Source of the DNA: Zarea fungicola
Taxonomy: Eukaryota > Ascomycota > Sordariomycetes > Hypocreales > Cordycipitaceae
Length of the DNA stretch: 64,000 nucleotides
Assembly: GCA_900169235.1 (NCBI GenBank)
Contig: FWCC01000235.1
Location: 62,001 to 126,000 of the forward strand
Direction of reading: 5' to 3'
Part shown: one piece after another, positions 1 to 13,032 of the stretch
Numbering within the stretch: position 1 is the first letter of the stretch
How the letters are laid out: each line of letters opens with the position of its first letter
Notes under the pieces: generated by a model
The model's input: the letters and a program-made list of their open reading frames with translations, nothing else
What the model was told of the DNA's origin: nothing
Databases searched by the model: none
Made by a program: the position numbers and the translations under genes

Positions 1-411
1 TTATCCGCCGTGACTTGTGATTGGTGATGCTGGCGGTACAAAATAAAGGCTATAATACATGTTAGTGGGAGGGATAGTGGACGGCGGACAAGTGTCAAAC
101 GAACCGTTGCGGGGGCGAGGTATCTTTGGTGTTGGTGTACAGAGGCATATAGCATCTCTGGAAGTCTCTGGCCTCATAGCCGGACCAGACGTGTTGATGC
201 TCAGTTGCTCGTATAGGCCATGAGTTGCATCAGCAGAAGCCAGTGACGCGGCCCGTTTTCTGGTAAAACTTGAACTCCCAGGACTAGGTGATCGTCGGGG
301 AGCGAAAACTCCCTGGGGACCACCTACCCTGACAGCCCTATCAAGATCCATGTGGTGGTGTGACGCCGTGTCATGAATGGGTCTGGGAGCAAAGGACAAG
401 ACTTGTGTCAT
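1..411 (-). CDS. HMG-box transcription factor (Ste11/Fmf-1 type), 3' part beyond left edge
   Basis: Two exons are visible: 105..411 and <1..49, separated by a 55-bp intron at 50..104 (donor GTTCGT, branch CACTAAC, acceptor TATAG). Reading straight through gives a stop at 1..3, but splicing completes an Ala codon and continues as PRPRNAFILYRQHHQ, the start of a canonical HMG box. The intron therefore sits inside the box, right after the RPRN motif, a place where fungal HMG genes often carry one. Residues 1-95 are low-complexity and rich in Ser, Pro and Arg; the box begins near residue 96. Only about 118 residues lie in the window. KIPRPRN-type boxes occur in sexual-development regulators related to Ste11/Fmf-1 and in MAT proteins. 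I favour the former because mating-type flanking genes were not seen, but the C-terminus is missing. It should bind DNA in the nucleus. Confidence 0.82.
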   Translation of the reverse strand: MTQVLSFAPRPIHDTASHHHMDLDRAVRVGGPQGVFAPRRSPSPGSSSFTRKRAASLASADATHGLYEQLSINTSGPAMRPETSRDAICLCTPTPKIPRPRNGSFDTCPPSTIPPTNMYYSLYFVPPASPITSHGG

Positions 412-3400
412 AGTTGAATGCCAGCAAACTGACGCTCAAAACTGGCAAGGATCGTGCGGCACGTTACACCAGCTCCCCCGAAGGGTAAATGGTGCAAGGA
501 CGTGTCGAAACTTGCTACGGATTTAGTGAACAATAAGGCGTCAAATGAGACTATCAAAGACCACTAATTGGTTAGAGCCGCGGGGGCTACTGTCGTATGG
601 TTGGGCGAGAGCCGTTGCACAGCGTGTTGCAAACAATGCTTGTGGCTTGTCGGATCGTTTTCAACAAGAGCTGGTCGAAACACACAAAGAAGGGTGTATG
701 GACAAGGTTTGTTAGTGAAGGCGCGATCCGCTCATCATTCGTCTTGTACCAACAAAACTGCCTATTGGTGGGCGTCGACACAACCAGGGTGAGGGAGCCT
801 GAACGTTGACAGGCAGTGAACGTATCTTTCTCCAGCGAGTGTTGGCGCTACTCCCTGGCTCAAGAGGGTGCGCACGGTGTAAGGATCGGAGGAGCCAAAG
901 AAAGGCAGAGCTCAAACCAGCAAACGGCCAGTTCACGCTCGTGAATCAAATGGGGCAGGTAAACGAGTGGCCGCTTAGGATGGGAGCAAATTTCCTGGGA
1001 GACAAAAAAGCGATGGTCTAGCTGTGCAGATAAGGACGGACCCCAAGAAAGAGGCAAAGTAGGGAATGGATGAAGAAAAGGCCAGCAAGGAACGACTTTG
1101 CTGCTGATCCGGCAGACAGCGCTCTCTTCGAAAGACGGCCGTAGAGGAAGGCGGGTATACGACAAGAGTGAAAAAGGGAACAAAAGCATTCATGGACAAA
1201 GGTGACGCAGAACAAAAGGTATTATATCGTCCAAGAAGGAAGAAAGAGGGCACAGGTTCCGGGTCGTGTTCCAGCTAAGCTGATGGATACCTATGTCCAG
1301 CATACCCATTCTTTGATCAACTCCGCCAAGGTGCCTTTGCCAGGCTGGGCAAGCTTTCGTTGCCAAAAGAATATGGAGAAGCAGCAGGGACGGGGAAGAA
1401 TAGACGGCGTCCAAGACAGCACTACTGGGTGCCTCTACACTCCTCCTTCGTCGCTCGCCCCGGGGTCTCCCCTCCCACCAACACACTTTCAGACACGCTG
1501 CTCGTTTTTTTCTCCTAAAGACAAAAAAAATCTCCGCCCGAAAAGGTTTCCTAGCCCCTTGTCAGCGTTGTTTCCATCCACACTGGAAAGGCTAAGCCCA
1601 GCCTCGCCAAAGGACGACAATGTGGCCGCGCGCCCCGGAGGAATGTGCGGCGTGAAACCCTCTGGAATGGGCGGCTCTGAGACAACCAAAAAACGAAAAG
1701 CCTCAGCAAAACGACAGCCAGGCCCACCAAGTCGCCAGTGAGAGGGTGTGGTCGCGCCCCAATTTCATCCTCACTGAGAAAAAAGTATACTTTCTTCACA
1801 CGTGATGGGGGACAGTTCGCAAGGTTTGTTGCTGTTTGGCCTCGCCTCTTTTTGCATTTACAGTGTGTCCTTTGTGGGTTGACTTTACCCGGAAGAGGGA
1901 AGTGGGAAACAGAATCGGTTTGTTCGTGTGGTTTTTTGCGTGACCCCATTGTTACAAAGCTTATAAAGAACTGACAGCTCATTTACGCCCCCAAAAAGCA
2001 GAACCTCTTTTGATCAAGGAAAGGAGGAATGGGGAGAACGGGACCAGGTCGAGCGTGGGCGGCCCAGAGACTGGCACCACCACCCCGTCCTCGTCGAATA
2101 GATAGTCTGAGCCTCATCCGTCCAAAACGGTAAGTTTTGACTCAACCCACTTACTAAGTTTACTCAGTACATACTAGTATGGGGGATTATTCTGTGGTTT
2201 TGCTTATTATTATTTTCCGGGTCCAGCGAGCCGCTTGGTCCGTTGAAGATAAAACTGGCAGAAGGAAAGAAACATACCCAAAGCAAAACGTAGTCGATAA
2301 AGGAAACATGCGACGGAGAATTAAACGGAAATTTTAAACAACGGGATAGCGGGTGTTGCCCCAGCCCGTTATGGATTCCTAGACGTAGCTGGGTGAAGGA
2401 TTTAGTTTAGCTCTACATTCGTGGGATGTGATTTTGTGATCCGATCATTTATTTTTGCGCTACACCCCCCTGCCCATGTCTTGGACATGCAAGTGGCGCG
2501 CTGGCATGGGGGCAATGCATGCAAGCCTTCTGGCTCATCCTGAGCTTTGTATCACGCAGACTCTCTCACACACCTGCATGTAAATACATGCCTTTCTCTG
2601 ACGGTGCATATGTATTCTGTACCAGTACGTTGTTGCTTTTTCAATGCTTCCACTGTCTGCAACCCCCTGCCAATTTGATGGGGGGCTGGATTGAGATCTC
2701 GGTTCCAAGCCAAGAGATTGCCGCCAACCCTCCACCTCTCTCCCTTGCGAGGAGAGGGGCCGAGTCACTCTTCTTTGTCTGCAGCTTGCGGATGCGTTGC
2801 CCTGTGCTTATTTTTCACCCTCCATTCTGTCATGCATAAGATAATATTTATTTTTAAACCTGCAAACAATACTATGATGATGCAGAGTACAAAGAAAACC
2901 GGGAAGGAAACAACCCCTGAAAAGGGGGCTTAACCCTGTTTGGGCTGCGTGGATGGACAATGAAAATAATTACAACGCCTGTCAAGTTGATAATAAGTGA
3001 CACATACGCCTGGGCAAAGCTGCTAACTAGGTATGAACAAAGCCTCGTGTTGCTTGTGATGAGTTGCTCAGCACTGAATCGGAAGACCACAAACTGCAAA
3101 TGTTACTTCTTCGCTTTCTTTCCTAACGCTATGTTTCGCATGTTTATGTTTTTTGTTATTTGTATTTGCAACCCCAATAAGTGAGAAGAGATAATCTTGG
3201 AACATTTTTCGCTGCACGGGTCAACGGGAAAGGGTTTCATGTCCCTGCCGTATCTGCACCTCATCTGTCTTTAGCGCATATTTCAGTTTATCCCGTCTAC
3301 ACAAGTACAGTACATACCTGTACGTGGTAAGGAAAGTTAGCTGCAAGACACACCGACGAAGGAGTAGTACAATACTATGAAAAGTTATAGAGACCCATGT

Positions 3401-3758
3401 GTTATTCTGTGTACCAGGTGCCGCCCTCTGGCAAACTCGGTCACCCATCCTCCCGTTTGGGTCGGCTTCCCTCCCCTCCCCCGTCCAAACTTTCTTCTCA
3501 AGCTTCTTCCGCTTCTTGTCATTTTCCGATTGGGGACGGGGACAACATCAGTTTAAGGTACCCGCTTTCACTATAATTTGTCTCTAACTCCCTTGTTGAT
3601 GCCAGATAAGAAATCATAACCACTGTACATACTTCAACACAAATCCGCCTTGATTTTCCTCTTTTTCTTTTCTCTAGTACACAAAAAACAGACTATTCAT
3701 TTTCTTATCCCTCTTATCCCTCTTTGCGCCAAATATTAGGGTAAATAGTAAGGCTCTC
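412..3758. other. 3.3-kb gene-free interval upstream of the HMG gene
   Basis: I found no ORF with recognisable domain content, a good ATG context and splice continuity. The open frames on both strands (for example 1202..1741 and 2519..2839) have random-looking composition. The interval lies between the start of the HMG-box gene and the end of the RVB1 gene, which are transcribed in the same direction. It is probably a long promoter and leader for the regulator, as is common for fungal developmental regulators. It contains A/T tracts and pyrimidine-rich stretches but no repeat or tRNA that I could recognise. Confidence 0.5.
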
Positions 3759-5867
<2,109 letters not shown>

Positions 5868-6434
5868 GTTGGTGACGGCTCAATAAGCCTAAGATCGTCG
5901 AGGTAAAGGATAATGAGCTTTTTATTCGGTAATTGGATGCAATAAGGTAATTTATTGCATTGGTCGACGTATCTTGGATGCAAATGGGCGGTTGTGAAGC
6001 CTCAAAATGTTTGCGATCCGCCCTGCTTCAAGCGAGCGTTGAAGCTGTCGCGCGATGCTAGCGGAATCCTCCTCTCGTGAATTATGTAAGCAACGCTGTG
6101 TCATCACGTGACGATCCTCAAGTCAGCAACATATGGGTGCTTACCCTGAATAAAAAAATGTCCCCTCGAACATAAGTGTTTGTGCGCTTATCCCTCGTGG
6201 TGATGAATAATGTGATGGTTCCTTTTTTATAGCATTCCTGTTTTTTGTGTCTTCCATTACTATCACGAACTGTTGTGGTTATTGATAGTAGCTCAAAATG
6301 TAGAATTTTTCACTTCAGACGCCCTCATTCTGAGACTCACTAGATAAAAGACAGTTTACAACCAAATATTACTCCCAGGGTAGCAGACGCCATATCCATC
6401 ATCAACGTGTTCATCTATAATGCTATAGTCATAA
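5868..6434. other. Intergenic, RVB1 promoter side
   Basis: This 567-bp spacer lies between the stop of the DMT transporter and the ATG of RVB1 (both minus strand). It holds a TCACGTGA E-box at 6104..6111, about 240 bp before the RVB1 start, and A/T-rich tracts near the transporter 3' end. No ORF or RNA gene is evident. Confidence 0.5.
6105..6110. promoter_or_regulatory. CACGTG E-box upstream of RVB1
   Basis: A palindromic CACGTG, flanked by T and A (TCACGTGA), lies about 240 bp upstream of the RVB1 start codon. In fungi this core is bound by Cbf1-like and other bHLH factors. Any link to RVB1 expression is inferred from position only. Confidence 0.3.
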
Positions 6435-7820
6435 TCATCGCGTGCGATGCAAGTTCAACTCCGCGTTTCCACCAATGCTATCACTCATCAGCATCGGGTA
6501 GTCCTCGGTGTCATCAAGGAGAGTTTGCTGCGTCTCCGAGTCCTGCGTTTTCGCAATGGGCTTAGATGCCTTTTTCAAAAACATGACGCCAATGGCACTT
6601 CCCAAAATCAACGCGCAGCCCAGAAAGCTAATGAATCCCATCTTGTGCCCGAAGACCCACCAGTCAAAACTGGCCGCGAATAGCATATGCGTATATATCA
6701 TCGAGTTCGCCTTGTTCGATTTGTCTTTGGCCAAGCCAGCGGTTAACAAGAACTGCATGATCAGACCGAACAGACTGGTTAAAAGTATGAGAATGGTTTG
6801 TTTAAATGTTTTTGGAATAGACCAATGCAGGAAAGGCTGTGAAATGCCCAGGACGGGAGCCATGCTGAGGATAATGGTACACATCACGCAGCTAATGACT
6901 GCAAAGGCGTTGACGGAAAGCACCGGGTGCGCTCTCTTGCCAATAGTGCGAAGAGCTGCAAAAGCACCTGCCGCGCCAAAAACGCCGAGTAGTGCAATAG
7001 CAACAGCGATGAGTCGCTCTCTTGGGGTAGCCTCGTGGTCCATACCTGGCAAAGAGTTCTCGCCGTCACCGGGCTCCTGGCCTGCTTTCCTGGCAGAATG
7101 AAACAGGGTAACAGGTTGAGCAATAAGAATGACGCCACAGAAGGCGACGAGTGTAGCAAGCTGCTCCATCTTTGTAAAAGGCTCCCGGAGTGCAAAGTAG
7201 CATATCAAGCCCGCAACGCCTGGTGCCAGGAAAGTTATGACGGTGGCGTCGGCAAGTGGAATGTACATCATCGAGTACCACATACCAAAGATGCCAAAGA
7301 AGCCAGAAAATCCTCTGAGAAGTAAAAGCAGACGAACCCCCTTTTGACCAAACGGAAAATCTTCAAAGCCTGCCCGCCACATGTAAGTCGAGCAGGCGAT
7401 GGCGGTCAGACCTTGCCGGTAAAACAGGAGCTGCACAGGGTGCATGCCATCGCCTTCCAGTTCGAGAAATCTGGCGCTGAGGTTCATCAGGGAGCCGAAA
7501 AGTTGGGCCAGTGCGACACATATGGAGGGCATATTATTTTGCCAGAACCGTCGAAGAGGCGACTGTGGTTGCACAAACCGTGGCTCTGGCTGGCCATTAA
7601 CGCCGTTGAAGTCGCCGAGCAGAAGCGGCGACAGCCTGCCACTGGGAACTGGGCTCGGTGTCAAGGCCCGGATGGCATCTGGTAGGAAGGCCTCGGACTT
7701 CGGCCCAAGAGAATAAGGAGTCAATAGATCTTGCCCATTGTCTGTAAATTTTGTGGTGTTATCGAGCCCCGCCTTGTTGTGAGCTCCGTCCGCAGTGTCA
7801 CTGTTGACACCATTTGACAT
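6435..7820 (-). CDS. EamA/DMT-superfamily membrane transporter (SLC35G-like)
   Basis: Single exon, 461 aa. I chose the ATG at 7820 because the longer open frame upstream has no in-frame ATG. Residues 1 to about 92 are a hydrophilic, Ser/Pro-rich cytosolic tail. They are followed by about ten hydrophobic helices arranged as two EamA repeats, the first around residues 95-245 and the second around 275-420, then a charged tail. The pattern, with LLLRGFSGFFGIFGMWYSM in the first half and ADATVITFLAPG after it, is typical of fungal DUF6/EamA proteins related to mammalian SLC35G1. The substrate is not predictable from sequence; relatives include nucleotide-sugar and metabolite exporters and proteins linked to calcium or lysosomal function. 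The codons look ordinary and no break is seen. Confidence 0.85.
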   Translation of the reverse strand: MSNGVNSDTADGAHNKAGLDNTTKFTDNGQDLLTPYSLGPKSEAFLPDAIRALTPSPVPSGRLSPLLLGDFNGVNGQPEPRFVQPQSPLRRFWQNNMPSICVALAQLFGSLMNLSARFLELEGDGMHPVQLLFYRQGLTAIACSTYMWRAGFEDFPFGQKGVRLLLLLRGFSGFFGIFGMWYSMMYIPLADATVITFLAPGVAGLICYFALREPFTKMEQLATLVAFCGVILIAQPVTLFHSARKAGQEPGDGENSLPGMDHEATPRERLIAVAIALLGVFGAAGAFAALRTIGKRAHPVLSVNAFAVISCVMCTIILSMAPVLGISQPFLHWSIPKTFKQTILILLTSLFGLIMQFLLTAGLAKDKSNKANSMIYTHMLFAASFDWWVFGHKMGFISFLGCALILGSAIGVMFLKKASKPIAKTQDSETQQTLLDDTEDYPMLMSDSIGGNAELNLHRTR

Positions 7821-8954
7821 GATGCCAAAATTTGGGGCTCCGGCCGGAGTAGCGGAGAGGCAAGTTATGAAATGCCAGCTTTCTACTAAGCCTGGCAACA
7901 CAGCAACAAGTTAATGCAAGGAATAGTCTAAGTCGATTACTGGCTTGTAGAACAGCCGGGACAACAGGTATGCGGGAAGAAAGATGAAGTGAGAGGCTGA
8001 GACCAGCATCTTGGCCACCAGTGACCCGGTAATACAGCGCCAAACTTTTCTAGGTGGCGGAAAGAAGCCCAGCTTGGGAGAATGGTGGACCCAAAAGCGT
8101 CCACATTAGCTGCAATCATTGGTTTATTAGAGATGTGTGAATGGTGGGAAAGTAGTCTAACGATACAGTGGAACCTGTGAGAGCTGGGCGCACTGCAGCC
8201 GAAGCTGTGAAGGGTGCGGTCGCCCCGATATCGCGCTGGAAGGCGCATTTCTTACAAACTGCGACGGAGTGAGTAAGTTCAACTCTGCTGATCATTTAAA
8301 AGGTGTGGCTGGTTGCGTACTGCCTACTCACGGCTATTGTCCCCGGTTCCAACCGCGGGTCCCGGCCGAGAAGCGACATTAAGCTTCCGGGTTTAAACTG
8401 CACAAGTATACCCGGTGGTGCTAAGACACATATGAGGCAACTTGCCAGGCCCAATATTTGTAACTAATAATAAGGCCTGTTGCCACTGCCGTATCACCTT
8501 TTTTTTTTCTTCTTTTTTTTTTGGTAATTGTCTGTCGCTGCCCAACCTGCCTTGAGACTTTTGGGTGGCGGGGCACGGCTGTAGACATCCTGGAAACGGA
8601 AGCCTTAGCACTCCATAAGTACGCCGTACACTGCTTATCACCCAACAATCACAATCAGCCACTTGCTACTAGATGCTGAATGGCTGTGACTATTTATTCA
8701 GTGGTGAGAATTTGCATGTCTTTAAGCAACTGTTTCTGCATTTTTTTTTGGGCCGGGGGGGGCACNNGGGGGGGGGGGGGGGGGGGTTCCTCGCTGACCC
8801 AAGCCGAGACTCCATATCTATGCTGCCATTACGTGGAGAAGCAGCGCAGTAAAATAAAATGAATGGATAAAAAATAAACATAAAATGAAACCAAACGCCA
8901 AAACCGCTAAAAGTATATCAAATCATTAACATCCGTAATTTTCAGGCTTGGGTA
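7821..8954. other. Intergenic, with homopolymers and an assembly ambiguity
   Basis: This 1.1-kb spacer lies between the DMT transporter start and the TAF13 stop. It contains pyrimidine runs near 8498-8521, a T9 run at 8741-8749, and a G-rich homopolymer block at 8755..8786 with two undetermined bases. No coding region is supported. Confidence 0.5.
8755..8786. repeat. Poly-G tract with two N bases
   Basis: A G8 run, CAC, two Ns (8766-8767) and then a G19 run. The Ns show that the assembler could not resolve this homopolymer, so its true length is uncertain. It lies in the region downstream of TAF13 and affects no CDS. Confidence 0.9.
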
Positions 8955-9521
8955 TCATTTCTTCTTGCCCAGCGCATCCGCTTCAGCGTCAATGTCGTCA
9001 TCTGCCTCGCCGAGCTCCTCCTCCTTGGCGGCGACCTTGCTGCCACTTCCGTTAGCAGCCGCGCTCTCCGTCTTGTCGCGTTTCTTTTCCTCCTCTGCGG
9101 CTTCTTTCATGATGTCGTCTTCGGCGTCGCGCAGAATCTCACGGGCCTTTTTAATTTCCTTCTGCTTCTCAAATACCTCCTGCACTTTGCCGAGGAACGC
9201 CGGGTTCTTGCGAAAGGCAAACTCGAAATCTTCGTACTTGATCTTTTGACGGCCCGAGTACTGGGCCGCACGGGCAGCCTCAAAGGCAATGGACTGCATA
9301 AAGTCTGTGAGTATCTCGTCGAGGACTCGAACGGTTTCGGGGAGCGGGTTCTTGACGTCGCCGTGCGCGTAGAGCAGTTGAGCGACTGTGGCAGCTATAT
9401 CAGCCAAAAAAATCTCGCAAGTAGCGGGTTATAAAATGCCGAGGAGGGGATGAAGCGTACGCTCGTTGTGAGAAAAATTCATCTTGCCGACATTTTTGCC
9501 AGCGCGCGCTCGAGGCTCCAT
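8955..9521 (-). CDS. TAF13: TFIID subunit TAF13 (histone-fold protein)
   Basis: Two exons: 9461..9521 and 8955..9385, with a 75-bp intron (donor GTACGC, acceptor CCACAG). This gives 163 aa beginning MEPRARAGKNVGKMNFSHNE and continuing LAQLLYAHGDVKNP. The alternative acceptor TATAG, 8 bases upstream, would instead give an unnatural PATVAQLLY join. The histone-fold domain spans roughly residues 20-95 (helices around LLYAHGDV, VRVLDEILTDFMQSIAFEAA and KIKYEDFEFAFRKNP), followed by a charged, Lys/Glu-rich tail. Known role: TAF13 pairs with TAF11 and contacts TBP in the TFIID lobe that loads RNA polymerase II promoters. The length is slightly above that of human TAF13 (124 aa) because of the acidic tail. 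Confidence 0.92.
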
Positions 9522-11130
9522 CGTGATACCGTGTGGATGCGGTGGATGACCGCGCCGTTGATAGATGTTGGCTCTCTGAAAATGCGCGTTCGGTATATTA
9601 GTTCTGCAGTTTCTTCAAACTGGGCAGCCGGCCGTTGAGAGTTTAATAAATCGGATGATGTTTGGAGGCTTCAATGCATTGCCGGTGTGTGAATCAAGGT
9701 TTGGTGGGGCTTGCACGGCGCTGTTGATGTGTGGTTGGTCGGGCGCGGCGAATCTATGGTCCCCTGGAGCTGATTGCTACGTAGCTTGACTTTCAGGCCA
9801 GCGAAACACGAACTCTAGCTTCGAATCTCGGTCACAGCATCGCGCAAGCTACGAGCACTTTCTCTCCCAGGTGCAGCTATATCGTGTCGCCCAATATGGT
9901 ATGCGAGATTTATAACTGCCCCCAGTGTGCCGTTTTCTAACCTCGGGTGTAGTCGGCGCTTTTCAACTTCCAGTCCCTCCTCCTCGTTATCCTCTTGCTC
10001 ATCTGCACAAGTACATACGTCCACCACTTTACGCCTGGTATTTTGGACAGAAACAAGAATGGGTACGGCCCAGAATAAATTGCCAACGCATCGAGGATTA
10101 TACGACAGACTACTAACAGTTTCGACAGCGTCATGGGTATTTTTTGGAAGTGCGCAAGGATAGGCGAGAGGCTTAGTCCATACATAAGTATATGCTGTTT
10201 CGTCATGGCTGTATGTTGACCCGTTGTCCGTGGACTATCTGTATGTGTGCAACGTTACTGACTTCTTCAGGCCACCATCTTCCTCGGTTAAGTATATTCT
10301 ACGGCGATTTGATTTGTTTTTGCACCACAGGCGTTATCGAGCGGCGGATACATGACTACATACGAGCTTTCGATATGCATATATATAATGATGGGCGATT
10401 CTTGACACAGACGACGAATGGGTATAATCAGCTAGATGGGAGAGACAACCCGATGCAATGAGATTCTTTGCTGCATCCCCATGGCATCCCTTCTTGTGCT
10501 TTACAAGCCGTGGAAACTACGACCTACCAGAGTTCCTTTGCTCCGACCCTTCTAGATTTTGAGGAACAATGGGGCTTATGTTAAATGACATTGGCACTAA
10601 CAACGTCAGTCACACAGACAATAGGATAGGTGGCTTTTTCAAGCCTTGTCATAAGGGCAAGGTTTGTCAGTGACGCAAGCCGCTGGGCCTCGTTGTGAAC
10701 AGATTATAAATTAAAAATAAACCATACAGTACACACATGCCTCGCTGCCAGTATTGATTTCAAACTGAAGAAGCTGATACTACTAATCAAGCTTCGCAGT
10801 CGAAAGGACGCGTCAATACGGAATGGCAGTAAACCTAAAAAGGTGTGTAGTTTGACAGCTGCAACCGAGTTCAGAATTTTACTACCAAGTATTCCAAAGC
10901 TCCACGCATTCGAGGAGCAATGCCTAACGATGCAAAGAAGAATAAAAGTTGATTTAATTACTGTGCTCACAATAATTTCGATTCACAAACGTCGTATTTG
11001 AGGACTTCCTAAAGAAAGCCCTGCAACTCTGACGACAAGACTCCTTTCAAAACGCCACAAACTCAATTATTAATCTTTCTTATAAAAGATTAACGACCCG
11101 GCTCTTCATCGGATCAAAGAGGATCTGCTC
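9522..11130. other. Intergenic, no supported gene
   Basis: This 1.6-kb interval lies between the TAF13 start and tRNA-Met. Short open frames near 9815-10460 overlap on both strands and carry no domain or sustained splice-compatible frame. Nothing convincing was seen. Confidence 0.5.
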
Positions 11131-11234
11131 GCCTTCTTGGCTTAGTTGGTTAAAGCGTCGGTCTCATATCACAATATGACCCAGTCAAACATTGGGCAAT
11201 CCGAAGGTCGTGAGTTCGACTCTCACAGAGGGCA
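11131..11234 (+). tRNA. tRNA-Met (CAT, elongator type) with 30-nt intron
   Basis: The acceptor stem pairs GCCTTCT (11131-11137) with AGAGGGC (11227-11233, one G-U), followed by the discriminator A. The T-arm is GTGAG-TTCGACT-CTCAC (11210-11226), a perfect five-pair stem. The anticodon stem TCGGT pairs with TCCGA and shows the T31/T39 mismatch also found in yeast elongator tRNA-Met. The anticodon is CAT at 11165-11167. An intron of about 30 nt (11169..11198) sits after position 37. It contains ATATGA, which can pair with the anticodon region TCATAT, as in eukaryotic tRNA introns cut by the Sen endonuclease. The CAT anticodon could also suggest initiator tRNA, but the U/U pair and the stem sequence favour the elongator. 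Confidence 0.93.
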
Positions 11235-11238
11235 TCTC

Positions 11239-11243
11239 TTTTT
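11239..11243 (+). terminator. RNA polymerase III T-run after tRNA-Met
   Basis: A run of five T residues starts five bases after the tRNA end, the usual pol III termination signal. Confidence 0.7.
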
Positions 11244-11847
11244 GTTTGCTGCTTCTTTTGTATTAATATTCTGCCTCACCACCTCACCATCCGTATCTCT
11301 ATATCTTGCAGTTATTTTGGTCAATTTTGCTGTATTGTCTGTCTTATTGCTTACTTTGGCACATCTTATTTAATTTTTAATGCTCTTCAATTTCGTCTTG
11401 GTGGTTGTTGGTCGCAGGTCGTGGGTCGTGCTCGGCGTACCCAGTTTTTGCTCGTTTGCATTCATCCACTGTCAAAAAATCCAGCAATCGATTTATCCAT
11501 GACTATTCATTATTACGTTTAGGAACGCCAAAGCTCCGCGGCAGAATTGCCCATTATTGACAAGCAACCCCAACTCTCGAACCACCACAACGGCCGTCAC
11601 TGTCTACGCTACTCTTGGTATTTGTGGGCATGCTTGTGTCTTGAAACAATAGCATAACTGTATAATCTATACTTTCTATTCCCGTGAGATGTCGCGGCTA
11701 TACGTAAAATAACAGTAGAGTAACTGCAAATGGGTGATTCTTGTCATGATTCGGAACTTGCGGTCCAAAATCCATAGACAACAAGCCGCAGTCTTTGCGC
11801 GAGCTTCAGGCTATACTTGAAAAGTACTGAAGTTTCCTCACAATGCG
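11244..11847. other. Intergenic, no supported gene
   Basis: About 600 bp of T-rich sequence lies between tRNA-Met and the end of the D-2-hydroxyacid dehydrogenase. No ORF or RNA gene was recognised. Confidence 0.5.
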
Positions 11848-13032
11848 TTAAACCAGCCGGTGCAAAATGTCCTTCCCTGTCAGCCAGCGCTCCAGGTTCT
11901 CCGCCGTCTCAGCATACCATCTGTTCATGAGACCCTCATCCCCATAACCCATGTGAGGTGTAGTCAGGACCTTGGAGCGACCGTCAATGCCCCATTTCTC
12001 AACACGCCACGGATTTGTTTCGGGAAGTGGCTCTTGGTCAAAAACATCCATAGCGACGCCACGGATTTGGCCACGACGAGTGGCGTCGAGCAATGCGTCT
12101 TGATCAATGAGCGGTCCACGAGACGTATTGACAAGCAAAGCACTCTTCTTCATCAAAGCAAGCATTTCCGCATTCACTAGTCCCTTGGAGCGCTCACTCA
12201 GCACGTAGTGGAGGCTCACGACGTCTGCGGTGCGAAACAGCTCCTCTTTGCTGACGGATTTGAACTCCTTCTCGCCAAACTCGTCCTGGACGGGCACTCC
12301 TTGGTCGGTAGCTGCTTGATCGGCCTTGTCCTGGTCGAGGTTGGCGCTCCAACAGATTACCTTCATACCAAAAGCGAGAGCGCCAATTCTTGCCACTGCG
12401 GCACCCAATCTCCCCATGCCAATGACGCCCAGCGTTTTGCCAGAAAGTCCCGTCGCAAGATCCGATTGCCATCCACCCGCCTTGACAACGGCGTCATCAA
12501 ACGCGATGTTTCTGGCAAGTGCCAGAATAAGTGCCCATGCATGTTGCGTCGTTGGGTGGCCAGCTCCCTTCTTTATGTCGGTAGGTATCGGGTTACCGGC
12601 AGGCTCAGTCCTGTCGGTGCGTCCCTTGCCTGGTGCTGCGGCCACGGTGATACCGAGCTCCTTGGCGGTTTGCAGGTCAAATGTTTCAAACTGCGTGCCG
12701 GTGCAGAGTAGTAGCTTCAGATTGGGCAAACTGCGCAAGAGTTCAGATGGAAAGAATGTTCTCTCGCGCATGGCAGATATGACGGTATACGGCTGAAGCC
12801 TCTCAATCAGCTCTTTGAGTTCCTCTGGCGTGTTTTGTGGTACATGAGATTTGAAAGTGTCGATTTTAATCTCCGATGGCGCTATGTGCGAAAAGTGCGG
12901 CTGCGCAACGGATAGGTAATCATCCAAGATGACCATTGACGGAATGGCAGCGCCTGGGGCAATTTTCGTATGTAATTGTCGTGCATGGTTTGCGGCCTGT
13001 GCCATGGATGTCTTAACCAACTTTGAAGTCAT
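11848..13032 (-). CDS. D-isomer-specific 2-hydroxyacid dehydrogenase
   Basis: Single exon, 394 aa from the first in-frame ATG (13032); the open frame extends further upstream but without an ATG. It matches the D-2-hydroxyacid dehydrogenase family. The Rossmann fingerprint is GMGRLG at residues 205-210, and the catalytic residues are Arg305 (NTSRGPLID), Glu334 (DQEPLP) and His360 (TTPHMGYG). It would reduce a 2-oxoacid, or oxidise the D-2-hydroxyacid, with NAD(P)H. The exact substrate cannot be told; fungal members include D-3-phosphoglycerate-, glyoxylate- and uncharacterised dehydrogenases. Residues 136-160 form a Gly/Pro-rich loop before the HAWALIL helix, longer than in bacterial enzymes. 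The N-terminal ~30 residues are mildly basic and could be a weak mitochondrial signal, or translation may start at a later Met such as 33. Confidence 0.9.
   Translation of the reverse strand: MTSKLVKTSMAQAANHARQLHTKIAPGAAIPSMVILDDYLSVAQPHFSHIAPSEIKIDTFKSHVPQNTPEELKELIERLQPYTVISAMRERTFFPSELLRSLPNLKLLLCTGTQFETFDLQTAKELGITVAAAPGKGRTDRTEPAGNPIPTDIKKGAGHPTTQHAWALILALARNIAFDDAVVKAGGWQSDLATGLSGKTLGVIGMGRLGAAVARIGALAFGMKVICWSANLDQDKADQAATDQGVPVQDEFGEKEFKSVSKEELFRTADVVSLHYVLSERSKGLVNAEMLALMKKSALLVNTSRGPLIDQDALLDATRRGQIRGVAMDVFDQEPLPETNPWRVEKWGIDGRSKVLTTPHMGYGDEGLMNRWYAETAENLERWLTGKDILHRLV

Noticed and set aside
1202..1741. 179-codon open frame
   Set aside because: Begins with GTG, is low-complexity and has an overlapping open frame on the other strand.
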